Shown: piece by piece, positions 1 to 6,436 of the stretch
Layout: the number at the start of each line of letters is the position of its first letter
Numbering within the stretch: position 1 is the stretch's first letter
Assembly (NCBI GenBank): GCA_025458585.1
Contig: JALOSD010000039.1
Coordinates: forward strand, 1 to 14,479
DNA from: Burkholderiaceae bacterium
Lineage (GTDB): Bacteria > Pseudomonadota > Gammaproteobacteria > Burkholderiales > Burkholderiaceae_C
Reading direction: 5' to 3'
DNA: 14,479 nt
Program-made: the position numbers and the translations under genes
Notes under the pieces: model-generated
What the model was told of the DNA's origin: nothing
Seen by the model: only the letters and a program-made list of their open reading frames with translations
The model's database searches: none

Positions 1-639
1 GCGCAGCGGCAGCTCGGTGCGGTTGGCAGCGATGTCCGCCAGGCTCGCGCCGACGCCGACGCCGACGCGGACTCCGACGCGATAGCGGCGCGCGCGCAGA
101 CCGGCCACCAGCAAGGTGGCCAGCCCCGCCACGGCCAGGCCGCCGGCGAGCCCGGCGGCAGTGCGCCGCGCGAGATCGCCCGCGTGTTCGGCCTCGGGGT
201 CGGCCAGGTGCCGCCCGGCGTGGTCGAGGCGCGGCAGCCTGCGCTCGACGACGCCGTCGACCTCGACCGTCTCCTTCGTGAAGCCGTGCGCGGCCAGCGG
301 TTTCGAGTAGGTCGTCTCGCGCATCGCGATCGGCCGCGCGAGCAGCAGGTCGAGCAGGCTTTCGGTGCGGGTGGCGTGGAACACCGGCGCATCCGCCGCC
401 GCTCCAGGCGCGGTCGGCAAGGCGCGGCGGAAATGCACGCTGTCGAGCAACGCGACGGCGGCGAACAGCGCGAAGACAACGAGCGCGCACAGTGCCGGCG
501 CGTCGCGCAGTACCTTGCTCCAGGTGGCGCGCAGGTTCGGCGAGCGTGCCGCGTGCCAGAAATAAGCGGCGAGCGAGGCTACCAGCGCCCACATCACGGC
601 GTCGGTCCACAGCACGACGAGCTTGGGCATCGCGTTCAC
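1..639 (-). CDS. Peptide ABC transporter permease, second subunit (partial, runs off the left edge)
   Basis: This is the N-terminal 213 residues of an inner-membrane permease; the frame stays open to base 1, so the conserved permease core with its EAA loop lies outside the window. Three hydrophobic stretches are visible, at about residues 7-29, 47-66 and 160-181. A long polar, presumably periplasmic segment between the last two contains a TTYSKPLAAHGF stretch. The assignment to the OppC/YejE-type permeases rests mainly on position, because it directly follows a clear peptide permease and its binding protein. I chose GTG at 639 because GTGA overlaps the stop of the upstream permease by 4 bases and a TGAGG lies at good spacing. 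An in-frame ATG at 630 (MPKLVVLWTD) is equally possible. The ATP-binding subunit is presumably further left, off the window. The direction and frame are secure; the exact family is inferred. Confidence 0.8.
   Translation of the reverse strand, partial: MNAMPKLVVLWTDAVMWALVASLAAYFWHAARSPNLRATWSKVLRDAPALCALVVFALFAAVALLDSVHFRRALPTAPGAAADAPVFHATRTESLLDLLLARPIAMRETTYSKPLAAHGFTKETVEVDGVVERRLPRLDHAGRHLADPEAEHAGDLARRTAAGLAGGLAVAGLATLLVAGLRARRYRVGVRVGVGVGASLADIAANRTELPLR
49..81. repeat. Short tandem gccgac hexamer repeat
   Basis: Three perfect gccgac units are followed by two degenerate ones (gcggac, tccgac). On the minus strand they encode an alternating Val-Gly/Arg run just after the third membrane segment of the partial permease. 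The unit length keeps the frame, so gain or loss of units would only lengthen or shorten the protein. Confidence 0.5.
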
Positions 640-1619
640 GCCAGCCTCACGCGCGGGTCGACGACGGTGTAGGCGATGTCGATGAGCAGGTACGACAGCA
701 CGTACAGCACCGAGCCGAGGAAGACCATGCTGCGCACGATCGCGAAGTCCTGCCCGGCGATGGCGTCGATCACGTAGGCGCCGAGCCCCGGGATGCCGAA
801 GAAGCTCTCGAACACGAGGCTGCCGAGGAACACGTAGGGCAGGTACGAGCCGGCGCTGGTGAGGATCGGGATCAGCGCGTTGCGCAGCACGTGGCGGCCG
901 AGCACGACCGTCTCCGACAGGCCCTTGGCGCGCGCGGTGCGCACGTAGTCGCGGCCGATCTCCTCGAGGAACATCGCACGGTACAGCCGCGCCTCGGTGC
1001 CCAGCCGCGACAGCAGGCTGAGCGCGACCGGCAGCACGAGGAACTTCACCGCGTCGAGCCCGCCGGCGTAGCCCGAGATCGGCACCAGCTTGAGCACGCG
1101 CGAGAAGAAGTACTGCCCGACGATGATGTAGAACAGGCTCGAGATCGACAGCATCACGACGCACAGCACGACGCCCCAGAAGTCGATGCGCGTCGCGCGA
1201 AAGAAGACGAGGACGAGCGCGAACGCCGTCGAGGCGATGAGCTGCAGCACGAAGATCGGCACCGCGAGCTGCAGGCTGACCCCCATGCGGGTGCGGATCT
1301 CGTGGCCGATGTCCGACGACTGCTTGGCGTCCGAGCGCCCGAAGTCGAGCCGCAGCAGCGACACCGAGCGCTGCCAGAAGATCGTCTCGGTGAGCCTGCC
1401 GCCGCCGTCGGCCCGTGCGTTCCAGTACAGCGGCTTGTCGTAGCCGCGCTCGGCCTTCCACTTGTCGATCTGCTCCTGGCTCACGCGCTTGCCGCCGATG
1501 TTCAGCCGCGCCATGTCGTCGGGCGTGTTGACGGTGAAGAAGAGGAAGAAGGTCAGCAGGTTGACGCCGGCGAGCACGAGCAGGCCGTAGCCGAGCCGGC
1601 GCAGGATGTAGTTCAGCAA
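636..1619 (-). CDS. Peptide/oligopeptide ABC transporter permease, first subunit (OppB/YejB-type)
   Basis: This 327-residue inner-membrane permease forms part of the channel of a peptide ABC importer. The N terminus (LNYILRRLGYGLLVLAGVN) is the usual first helix of the DppB/OppB/YejB family. It is followed by an approximately 85-residue periplasmic loop (residues 31-115) with YDKPLYW and LDFGRS motifs. The transmembrane core spans about 116-320, and the EAA loop at about 219-252 (EEIGRDYVRTARAKG) contacts the ATPase. The C terminus ends with the family-typical YTVVDPRVR. I set the start at TTG 1619, preceded by GAAGG six bases upstream. A longer frame reaches upstream but is arginine-rich and overlaps the toxin gene in another frame. 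The TTG overlaps the vapC stop by 7 bases, so translation is probably coupled to the toxin. The last 4 bases overlap the next permease. Length and motifs fit an intact protein. Confidence 0.9.
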   Translation of the reverse strand: MLNYILRRLGYGLLVLAGVNLLTFFLFFTVNTPDDMARLNIGGKRVSQEQIDKWKAERGYDKPLYWNARADGGGRLTETIFWQRSVSLLRLDFGRSDAKQSSDIGHEIRTRMGVSLQLAVPIFVLQLIASTAFALVLVFFRATRIDFWGVVLCVVMLSISSLFYIIVGQYFFSRVLKLVPISGYAGGLDAVKFLVLPVALSLLSRLGTEARLYRAMFLEEIGRDYVRTARAKGLSETVVLGRHVLRNALIPILTSAGSYLPYVFLGSLVFESFFGIPGLGAYVIDAIAGQDFAIVRSMVFLGSVLYVLSYLLIDIAYTVVDPRVRLA

Positions 1620-2050
1620 GGCGCGCCTTCGGGCAGCGCGAGGCCGAGCAGGCGTGCGGCGCGGTTCAGCTTCCGGTCGAAGCTGACGAAGTGGGTCGTC
1701 TCGCCAGCCAGCGCGCGTCCCACAGCGTGCGCCGCGGCGAGTTGCACGGCGTCGTAGCCGCGCAACCCGAACGTGTCCGCGTAGTCGCCCGCCGTCTCGA
1801 CGAGCGCCTGCGTCACCTCGACGATGCGATACAGCGGCCAGTCGGCGGCCAGTCGTTCGCGAGCGATCGTCCACACGTCGTGCGCGAGTGGCACCTCGCG
1901 CTCGCGCCGCGCAATGCCGGCGCGGGCCTCGGCGAACGTGATGCGGCAGGTCGCGGGCTGCTGGCCCTCGAGCCAGCCCCACAGCGCGTCGCTGCCCTCC
2001 TCGTCGACGTACAGCTTGATCAGCGCCGAGGTATCCAGGTAGGTCGTCAA
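1613..2050 (-). CDS. vapC: PIN-domain ribonuclease toxin of a type II toxin-antitoxin pair (VapC family)
   Basis: This 145-residue PIN-domain protein is presumably a Mg2+-dependent endoribonuclease that attacks RNA when free of its antitoxin. The acidic residues expected at a PIN active site are visible: Asp6 in YLDTSALIKLYV, Glu41 in TFAEARAG, Asp100 in GYDAVQLAAA and Asp125 in FVSFDRKL. The length is normal for VapC. The start is TTG at 2050; TTGA overlaps the antitoxin stop by 4 bases, with GAGG about 7 bases upstream. The C terminus overlaps the permease start by 7 bases. Nothing looks broken, so the toxin is probably functional. Which RNA it cuts cannot be read from the sequence. The pair is unusually placed between the binding-protein and permease genes of an importer. 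Confidence 0.9.
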   Translation of the reverse strand: MTTYLDTSALIKLYVDEEGSDALWGWLEGQQPATCRITFAEARAGIARREREVPLAHDVWTIARERLAADWPLYRIVEVTQALVETAGDYADTFGLRGYDAVQLAAAHAVGRALAGETTHFVSFDRKLNRAARLLGLALPEGAPC

Positions 2051-2319
2051 CCGCGATCCTCGATCACGGCGTCGGCGACGCTGCCGACCCCCGGCGGCAG
2101 CGGGTTTGGCGAACGCCTGCGCAATACGTCGCCACGCGGCCGCTCGAGCGTCACCCCAGCCGCGAGCAGGCGATCGGTGACCGAGTCGCCACTCGGCGGC
2201 GGGGGCACGAGCCTTGCCACGGGTTTGCGGTGCGACGTGATCAGCGCCGTCTCGCCGGCCTGCACGCGGCGCACGATGGCCGACAGATGGGCCTTCAGTT
2301 CGCGCACGGTGACTTCCAT
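2047..2319 (-). CDS. Phd/YefM-family antitoxin
   Basis: This 90-residue antitoxin partner of the PIN toxin overlaps it by 4 bases. The N-terminal half (MEVTVRELKAHLSAIVRRV, then ALITSHRKPVARLVP) is the Phd/YefM DNA-binding fold. In this family that fold binds the operon's own promoter. The C-terminal half (about residues 44-90) is charged and proline-rich and should wrap the toxin. I chose ATG 2319 because GAGG lies 6 bases upstream and the family's conserved N terminus begins exactly there. A much longer open frame continues upstream through the binding-protein gene but is a frame shadow. Autoregulation is expected for the family, and inverted repeats directly upstream of the start are consistent with it. 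Confidence 0.88.
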   Translation of the reverse strand: MEVTVRELKAHLSAIVRRVQAGETALITSHRKPVARLVPPPPSGDSVTDRLLAAGVTLERPRGDVLRRRSPNPLPPGVGSVADAVIEDRG

Positions 2320-2363
2320 ATGAGACCTCAATTCGCCGTCATGAGGAGAAAATTGTAGTCTCA
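2320..2363 (-). promoter_or_regulatory. Putative promoter and operator of the toxin-antitoxin pair
   Basis: This 41-base gap is the only non-overlapping junction in the operon and is visibly richer in A and T than its surroundings. Read on the minus strand it holds TACAAT (plus-strand 2352-2357), a good -10 box, but no convincing -35. Several small inverted repeats flank it. TGAGAC (2321-2326) pairs with GTCTCA (2358-2363), CCTCA (2326-2330) pairs with TGAGG (2342-2346), and TGAGACCTCA is itself palindromic. The last covers the antitoxin ribosome-binding site. This layout would suit autorepression by the antitoxin, but that is inference. Confidence 0.35.
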
Positions 2364-4463
2364 GTCCGCGTGACTGGCGGCGACAGCAGGCCGCGCCACC
2401 GCCCGCTCGCGCTCGACGAAGCTGCGCCGCAGCCGCCATGCGAGCCACAACGCGCCGAGCGCAAGGACGGCCAGCGGCCAGACCACGGGCCGGTTCCACT
2501 CGGTCCACTTCTGCGCGCGCAGCTCGGGGTCGAGCCGGTAGTACATCGCCATGTCGCGGATCAGGATGCTCGGCTTGCCGTTGTGCACCCATGGCTGGAA
2601 CGCCGACGCCGCATAGGGGAAGTAGCCCCAGGCCCAGGGCGCGTCCTCGCGCAGGATCGCCACCATGCGGTCGATCACGGCCTGCTTCTCGGGCCCGTCG
2701 TCGAGCGTCTGCATCTGCTTGTACAGACGGTCGTATTCCGGGTTGGTGTAGTTCGCAGCGTTCTCGCCCTCGTGCTCGGCCTTGCCGTTCGGGCCGTAGA
2801 GCAGGAACAGGAAGTTCTCGGCGTCGGGGTAGTCGGCCAGCCAGCCCCACCAGAAGATCTGCTGCTTGCCGGCGAGCATCTTCTCCTGGAACTGGTTGTA
2901 GTCGGTGGCGCGGATCTCGAGCTGGATGCCGAGCTTGGCGAACTGGCGCACCATCCAGTCGAGCTCGGCCTTCGTCTCCGGCGTCGGCGCGCGCTGGTAG
3001 TCGTAGTTCAGCACCAGCGGGCGGCCCGTCTTCGCGTCGCGGCCGTCGGGGTAGCCGGCCTCGGCAAGCAGCTTCTTCGCCTCGTCGATCGAGCGGCGCA
3101 CGACCTTGCCGTCCACGACCTTGTGCGTCACCGGGTTGTGCCCTTCGACGGTGCCGTGGCGCGAGCCGAACAGGCCCGCCGGCAGCGGCCCGTGCGCCGC
3201 CTCGCCACCCTTGGCGAGGAAGATCTTGCCGTAGCCCTCCTCCCAGTCGATCGCGATCGACAGCGCCTGGCGCAGCTTGCGGTTGCGCACCTGCTGCTCG
3301 GGCGTGTCGCCCTTTCCCACCACCGGGTCGAGCCAGTTGAAGCCGAGGTACCAGTTGCTGATGTCGACCGTCTTCGGGAACTGGAAGCCGCGCTCGGTGT
3401 AGAGCTTCGCCGTGGCATCCGAGTCGCCCACGTCGACAAGGAACTCGATGCCCCAGTCGGGGCGCTCGATCTCCGGCACGTCGAGGTAGCCCTGCACGAA
3501 CTTCGCCTTGTGCGGCACCTTCTCGCGCTCGATCGTCGAGACGATGGTGTCGACGAACGGCATCGTCTTGCCGCAATCGGCAAGCAGGCCCACGTCGCGA
3601 TCCTCGGGCATGCCCTCGCACGGGTACGGCACGCCGCGGAAATTCGGATTGCGTCGCATCACGTGGCGGCGGTCGGCGACGACCTCCGTCATCATGTACG
3701 GGCCCGTGCCGACCGGCCAGGTCGCGAGACTCAGGCCGTTGGCGGCCATGCCCGGCTGGCTGTAGAACGCGTCGGCCTCCCAGGGCACCGGTGCGGTGAA
3801 CGTGGTTGCGAGCCAGTACTTCCACTGCGGGTACTTGCCGCGAATCTTCAGGCGCAGCAGGTGCGGCTCGGGTGCAGTCACGCCTTCGAGCGGCCAGCGG
3901 CGGAAGTCGAGGAACGGCTTGTCGAGTGCCGCCGGGTCGAGGCCCGCGCGCAGCGTCGCGTCCTCGCGCTTGACGACATCGGCGTACTCGCGCAGGCCGA
4001 CGAGGTACTCGGCGAAGATGCCGAAGATCGGCGCCTCGATGCGCGTCGTGGCGTGGCGCTTGAGGGCGTAGACGTAGTCGTCGGCCACGAGCTCGCGGGT
4101 GCCCTGGTGTTCGAACTCGATCGGCGAGTCGGCCGGCGCGTCGTGCGGCAGCGCTCGGCCGTCGGCGTCGAGGTACTGCGGCTCGACGACGGCCTCGGCC
4201 GTCTTGGGCACCAGCGCGTACGGGCGCTCCAGGTAGTGGTAGCCGTACAGCGGCTCGTAGATCTGGTACGTGTACGGCGACTCGTTGTTGCTGTACGAGG
4301 TCGTCGGGTCGAGCGTGCGCGGGCTGCGCTCCTGGAACGCGTTGAGCAGCGTGTTCGTGTGCTCGATGCCGCGAGGGTGCGGGCTGTTGTCGCAGCCCGC
4401 GAGCACGGCGAGTGCGCCCAGCACGACCCCGAGCGTGCCGAGCCCAGCCCGCCAGCGCCTCAC
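2361..4463 (-). CDS. Peptide ABC transporter substrate-binding lipoprotein (SBP_bac_5 family) with C-terminal membrane helix
   Basis: This 700-residue extracytoplasmic binding protein should capture peptides for the two downstream permeases. It starts with a lipoprotein signal: Arg-rich n-region, hydrophobic core, then a lipobox LAGC with Cys24 as the lipidated residue. Asp25 at +2 favours retention in the inner membrane by the enterobacterial Lol rule. Family hallmarks include SPRTLDPTTSYSNNESPYTY and YEPLYGY near the N terminus, WPVGTGPYMM in the middle, and WWGWLADYPDAENFLFLLYG plus NYTNPEYDRLYKQM near the C terminus. A second hydrophobic segment at about 659-677 is followed by Arg-rich sequence, so the protein looks anchored at both ends. 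The start is GTG 4463, overlapping the carboxypeptidase stop by 4 bases (GTGA). The open frame continues upstream but carries no signal peptide there. The ligand is unknown; the operon partner suggests cell-wall peptides. Confidence 0.9.
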   Translation of the reverse strand: MRRWRAGLGTLGVVLGALAVLAGCDNSPHPRGIEHTNTLLNAFQERSPRTLDPTTSYSNNESPYTYQIYEPLYGYHYLERPYALVPKTAEAVVEPQYLDADGRALPHDAPADSPIEFEHQGTRELVADDYVYALKRHATTRIEAPIFGIFAEYLVGLREYADVVKREDATLRAGLDPAALDKPFLDFRRWPLEGVTAPEPHLLRLKIRGKYPQWKYWLATTFTAPVPWEADAFYSQPGMAANGLSLATWPVGTGPYMMTEVVADRRHVMRRNPNFRGVPYPCEGMPEDRDVGLLADCGKTMPFVDTIVSTIEREKVPHKAKFVQGYLDVPEIERPDWGIEFLVDVGDSDATAKLYTERGFQFPKTVDISNWYLGFNWLDPVVGKGDTPEQQVRNRKLRQALSIAIDWEEGYGKIFLAKGGEAAHGPLPAGLFGSRHGTVEGHNPVTHKVVDGKVVRRSIDEAKKLLAEAGYPDGRDAKTGRPLVLNYDYQRAPTPETKAELDWMVRQFAKLGIQLEIRATDYNQFQEKMLAGKQQIFWWGWLADYPDAENFLFLLYGPNGKAEHEGENAANYTNPEYDRLYKQMQTLDDGPEKQAVIDRMVAILREDAPWAWGYFPYAASAFQPWVHNGKPSILIRDMAMYYRLDPELRAQKWTEWNRPVVWPLAVLALGALWLAWRLRRSFVERERAVARPAVAASHAD

Positions 4464-5377
4464 GCGTGGCCCCACGCGAGCCAGGCGTTGCGGCCGTCGA
4501 CGACGAGCTGTGCCTGCCGTCCCACCGGCAGGCAGACCTTGGTGCGCGGCACGTGACCGATGGGCAATCCGGTGAGGATCGGCGTGCGCGTGACCGCGCG
4601 CAGGTGGGCGACCATCGCGCGCAGGCCGTAGCCGCGGTCGTGCGGCGAGCGCTTCCAGCCGCCGAAGTCGCCGAGCAGCACCGCGCGCTGCGCGTCGAGC
4701 ACGCCCGCCTGGTGCAGCTGCAGCAGCATGCGCTCGACGCGGTAGGGGTGCTCGGCGACGTCTTCGAGGAACAGCACGCCGCCGCGGATGCGCCGCGCGG
4801 GCCAGTGGCGCGTGCCGAGCAGCGACATCAGCACGGTCAGGTTGCCGCCCCACAGCGGCCCGCTCGCGTCGAGGCCGTCGAAGCCGGGCTCGGTGCGAAA
4901 GCCGATCGCCTCGAGCTCACCCGCCATCGCCTCGACGAAGCCGCCGATGGTGACCTCGTCGGTGCCGCCCTCGTCGTCCGCTCGGCCGAAGTCGTCGAGC
5001 GCCAGCGGCCCCGACCAGCCCGACACGCCGGCATGCGCCCACAGCGCCAGGTGCAACGCCGTGAGGTCGCTGTAGCCGACCCAGCGCGTGCCCTGCCGAA
5101 CGCTGCGCGCCAGCCGCGCCCAGTCGATCGCGTCGAGCAGCCGCGACAGGCCGTAGCCGCCGCGCGTGGCGAGCGCGACGCGCGGCGCGCCGTCGGCCAC
5201 GCGGTGGATCGCGGCCAGCCGGGTCGCGTCGTCGCCGGCGAAACGCTGGTGGCGTGCGAGTGCCGCCTCGTCGACCTGCACCGCAAAGCCGAGCGCCGCG
5301 AGGCGCTTCACGGCACGGCGCAGCGGCGCGGCACGCACGACGACGCCCGAGGGCGAGAACAGCGTCAGCCGACTCAT
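4460..5377 (-). CDS. ldcA: LD-carboxypeptidase (peptidase family S66, LdcA-like)
   Basis: This 305-residue serine peptidase of the LdcA/MccF family removes the terminal D-alanine from murein tetrapeptides in peptidoglycan recycling. The Ser-Glu-His triad expected for the family is present: Ser103 in GYSDLTALH, Glu205 in VLFLEDVAEHPYR and His275 in LPIGHVPRTK. Other family marks are RGGYGLSRLL (about 72-81) and WGGNLTVLMSLLGT (about 176-189). No signal peptide is present, as expected for a cytoplasmic enzyme. I chose ATG 5377, where ATGA overlaps the tadA stop by 4 bases; a longer frame overlapping tadA is a shadow. MccF-type members instead give immunity to microcin C, and that cannot be fully excluded. 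The adjacent peptide importer fits the recycling role better. Confidence 0.9.
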   Translation of the reverse strand: MSRLTLFSPSGVVVRAAPLRRAVKRLAALGFAVQVDEAALARHQRFAGDDATRLAAIHRVADGAPRVALATRGGYGLSRLLDAIDWARLARSVRQGTRWVGYSDLTALHLALWAHAGVSGWSGPLALDDFGRADDEGGTDEVTIGGFVEAMAGELEAIGFRTEPGFDGLDASGPLWGGNLTVLMSLLGTRHWPARRIRGGVLFLEDVAEHPYRVERMLLQLHQAGVLDAQRAVLLGDFGGWKRSPHDRGYGLRAMVAHLRAVTRTPILTGLPIGHVPRTKVCLPVGRQAQLVVDGRNAWLAWGHA

Positions 5378-5949
5378 GCGCCGCGCTCGAACAGGTCGCC
5401 CTCGATCACGTCGCCGGTCGGGATGCGTTCGTCGGGCGGCTCGGCCTCGCGCCGGCTGCGCTGCTGCGCCCGGCGCTCGGCAAAGAACTCGCGCAACAGC
5501 TGGCCACAGGCCTCGCCCATCACGCCGCCGCGCAGGTCGGTGTGGTGGTTCAGCCGCGCCTCGGCGAACAGGTCGACGACCGAGCCGGCGGCGCCCGTCT
5601 TCGGGTCGCACGCGCCGAAGACGACGCGCTTGACGCGCGCGTGCATCATCGCCATCGCGCACATCGCGCAGGGCTCGAGCGTCACGTACAGCTCGCAGTC
5701 GGGCAGGCGGTAGTTCTCGAGCAGCGCCGCGGCGTGGCGCAGCGCGACGATCTCGGCGTGCGCCGTCGGGTCGTGCGTCGTGATCGGGCGGTTGTAGCCG
5801 GTGGCCACCACCTGCACGCCTTCGTCGGTGCGGCGCACGATCACCGCGCCGACCGGCACCTCGCCGACGAGCAGCGCGTTGTGCGCCTGATCGAGCGCCA
5901 GGCGCATGCCGACGAGGTCGGGGTCCTCGGCCGCCCCGGACGTCGTCAC
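5374..5949 (-). CDS. tadA: tRNA adenosine(34) deaminase TadA
   Basis: This 191-residue zinc deaminase converts the wobble adenosine of tRNA-Arg(ACG) to inosine, so that one tRNA reads several arginine codons. The deaminase signature is complete: His64 and Glu66 in TAHAEIVAL, and Cys94 and Cys97 in LEPCAMCAMAM. GEVPVGAVIV (about 29-38) and NHHTDLRGGV (about 134-143) are also family-typical, the latter matching the substrate-binding part of TadA. The start is GTG 5949, with GTGA overlapping the preceding gene's stop. An internal ATG at residue 15 (MRLALDQA) is less likely because the family has residues before this helix. The C-terminal tail after about residue 160 is a charged extension, making it slightly longer than the E. 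coli enzyme. Confidence 0.95.
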   Translation of the reverse strand: MTTSGAAEDPDLVGMRLALDQAHNALLVGEVPVGAVIVRRTDEGVQVVATGYNRPITTHDPTAHAEIVALRHAAALLENYRLPDCELYVTLEPCAMCAMAMMHARVKRVVFGACDPKTGAAGSVVDLFAEARLNHHTDLRGGVMGEACGQLLREFFAERRAQQRSRREAEPPDERIPTGDVIEGDLFERGA

Positions 5950-6206
5950 GGCTGTTCGGCCCGCTTCGCGGCGCCCTGCTGCAGCGCCTTCGACACGTCG
6001 TCGGCCACGCGCTGCTGCATCTGCTTGGCGCCTTCGGCCACCGTCGGCGCGGGCGCGGGCGCCGCCGTGGTGCCCGACGTCGGGCCGGGCGCGCCGGGCA
6101 CGGCCGGCATTCGCATCGTCCCGACCGCCTGCAGCTGCTGCTTGGCCAGCATCATCACGACGGCGGCGACGACGAGCAGGCTCAACACTCCGACGATCAG
6201 GCGCAT
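5946..6206 (-). CDS. Small membrane-anchored protein of unknown function
   Basis: This 86-residue protein matches no family I recognise by name. Residues 3-20 form one strong hydrophobic helix (LIVGVLSLLVVAAVVMML). Next come a Gln-rich turn, a Pro/Ala/Gly-rich linker (about 33-56) and a charged, probably helical segment with QMQQRVADDVSKALQQ. The layout suggests a single-span protein with a short soluble tail. The start is supported by AGGGAG seven bases upstream of ATG 6206, and the stop overlaps the tadA GTG by 4 bases, which argues that it is a real gene. It is the first gene of the tadA-ldcA-importer operon. Confidence 0.75.
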   Translation of the reverse strand: MRLIVGVLSLLVVAAVVMMLAKQQLQAVGTMRMPAVPGAPGPTSGTTAAPAPAPTVAEGAKQMQQRVADDVSKALQQGAAKRAEQP

Positions 6207-6264
6207 GCGGCGACTCCCTGGCGGTTCACGGCGGTTCGACGACCGACAACCGATTGTCTCGCGT

Positions 6265-6295
6265 GACGCGGCGCGCCGATCGGCGGCCGCGCGTC
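6265..6295. repeat. Imperfect inverted repeat upstream of the operon
   Basis: The arms gacgcggcgcgcc and ggcggccgcgcgtc flank gatc, with the core GCCGATCGGC at 6275-6284 being a perfect palindrome. The repeat lies about 60 bases before the first gene of the leftward operon. It could be a hairpin in the 5' leader, a regulator site or part of termination from the channel gene. Sequence alone does not decide. Confidence 0.4.
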
Positions 6296-6327
6296 AGGGC
6301 AGACCCTCGCTGCCGAGGAACGCACGG

Positions 6328-6348
6328 CCCCGGTACGGCGTGCCGGGG
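6328..6348. repeat. Hairpin-forming inverted repeat
   Basis: CCCCGGTAC and GTGCCGGGG flank a 3-base loop. All nine pairs form in a plus-strand RNA, one of them G-U; one pair is mismatched on the minus strand. A second small GGGG/CCCC pairing (6345-6348 with 6355-6358) overlaps it. The rest of the 6207-6435 gap holds no gene that I can see. Confidence 0.35.
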
Positions 6349-6413
6349 TTCGGGCCCCGCCGTCCGGCGGCGCCGCCTCGACGCGTGCCGGGTTCGACAC
6401 AGGACGCGCGCTC

Positions 6414-6436
6414 GCCGGCCGGTGGCACCGGCCGGC
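6414..6436 (-). terminator. Perfect 11-base inverted repeat at the end of the potassium channel gene
   Basis: GCCGGCCGGTG and CACCGGCCGGC are exact reverse complements separated by a single G. As RNA this gives at least a 9-base-pair GC stem with a 5-base loop. It begins in the last base of the channel stop codon (TAG, 6438-6436). The position fits a transcription terminator for the leftward channel unit, but no run of U follows on the minus strand. It may instead be a stability element or a terminator without a U-tract. Confidence 0.5.

Noticed and set aside
1620..1982. N-terminal extension of the first permease frame to about 1982
   Set aside because: The extra residues are arginine-rich, lie over vapC in another frame, and precede the normal family N terminus.
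2370..4556. A 728-codon plus-strand open frame opposite the binding-protein gene
   Set aside because: It has no recognisable domain and its composition is that of an antisense shadow; the minus-strand gene is unambiguous.
4464..4853. N-terminal extension of the binding-protein frame
   Set aside because: It would bury the lipoprotein signal peptide inside the protein and overlaps ldcA.
6386..6400. A tRNA T-arm-like GGGTTCGA stretch, considered as a tRNA gene or attachment site
   Set aside because: The flanking bases do not pair into a T stem, and no acceptor, D or anticodon arm can be drawn.
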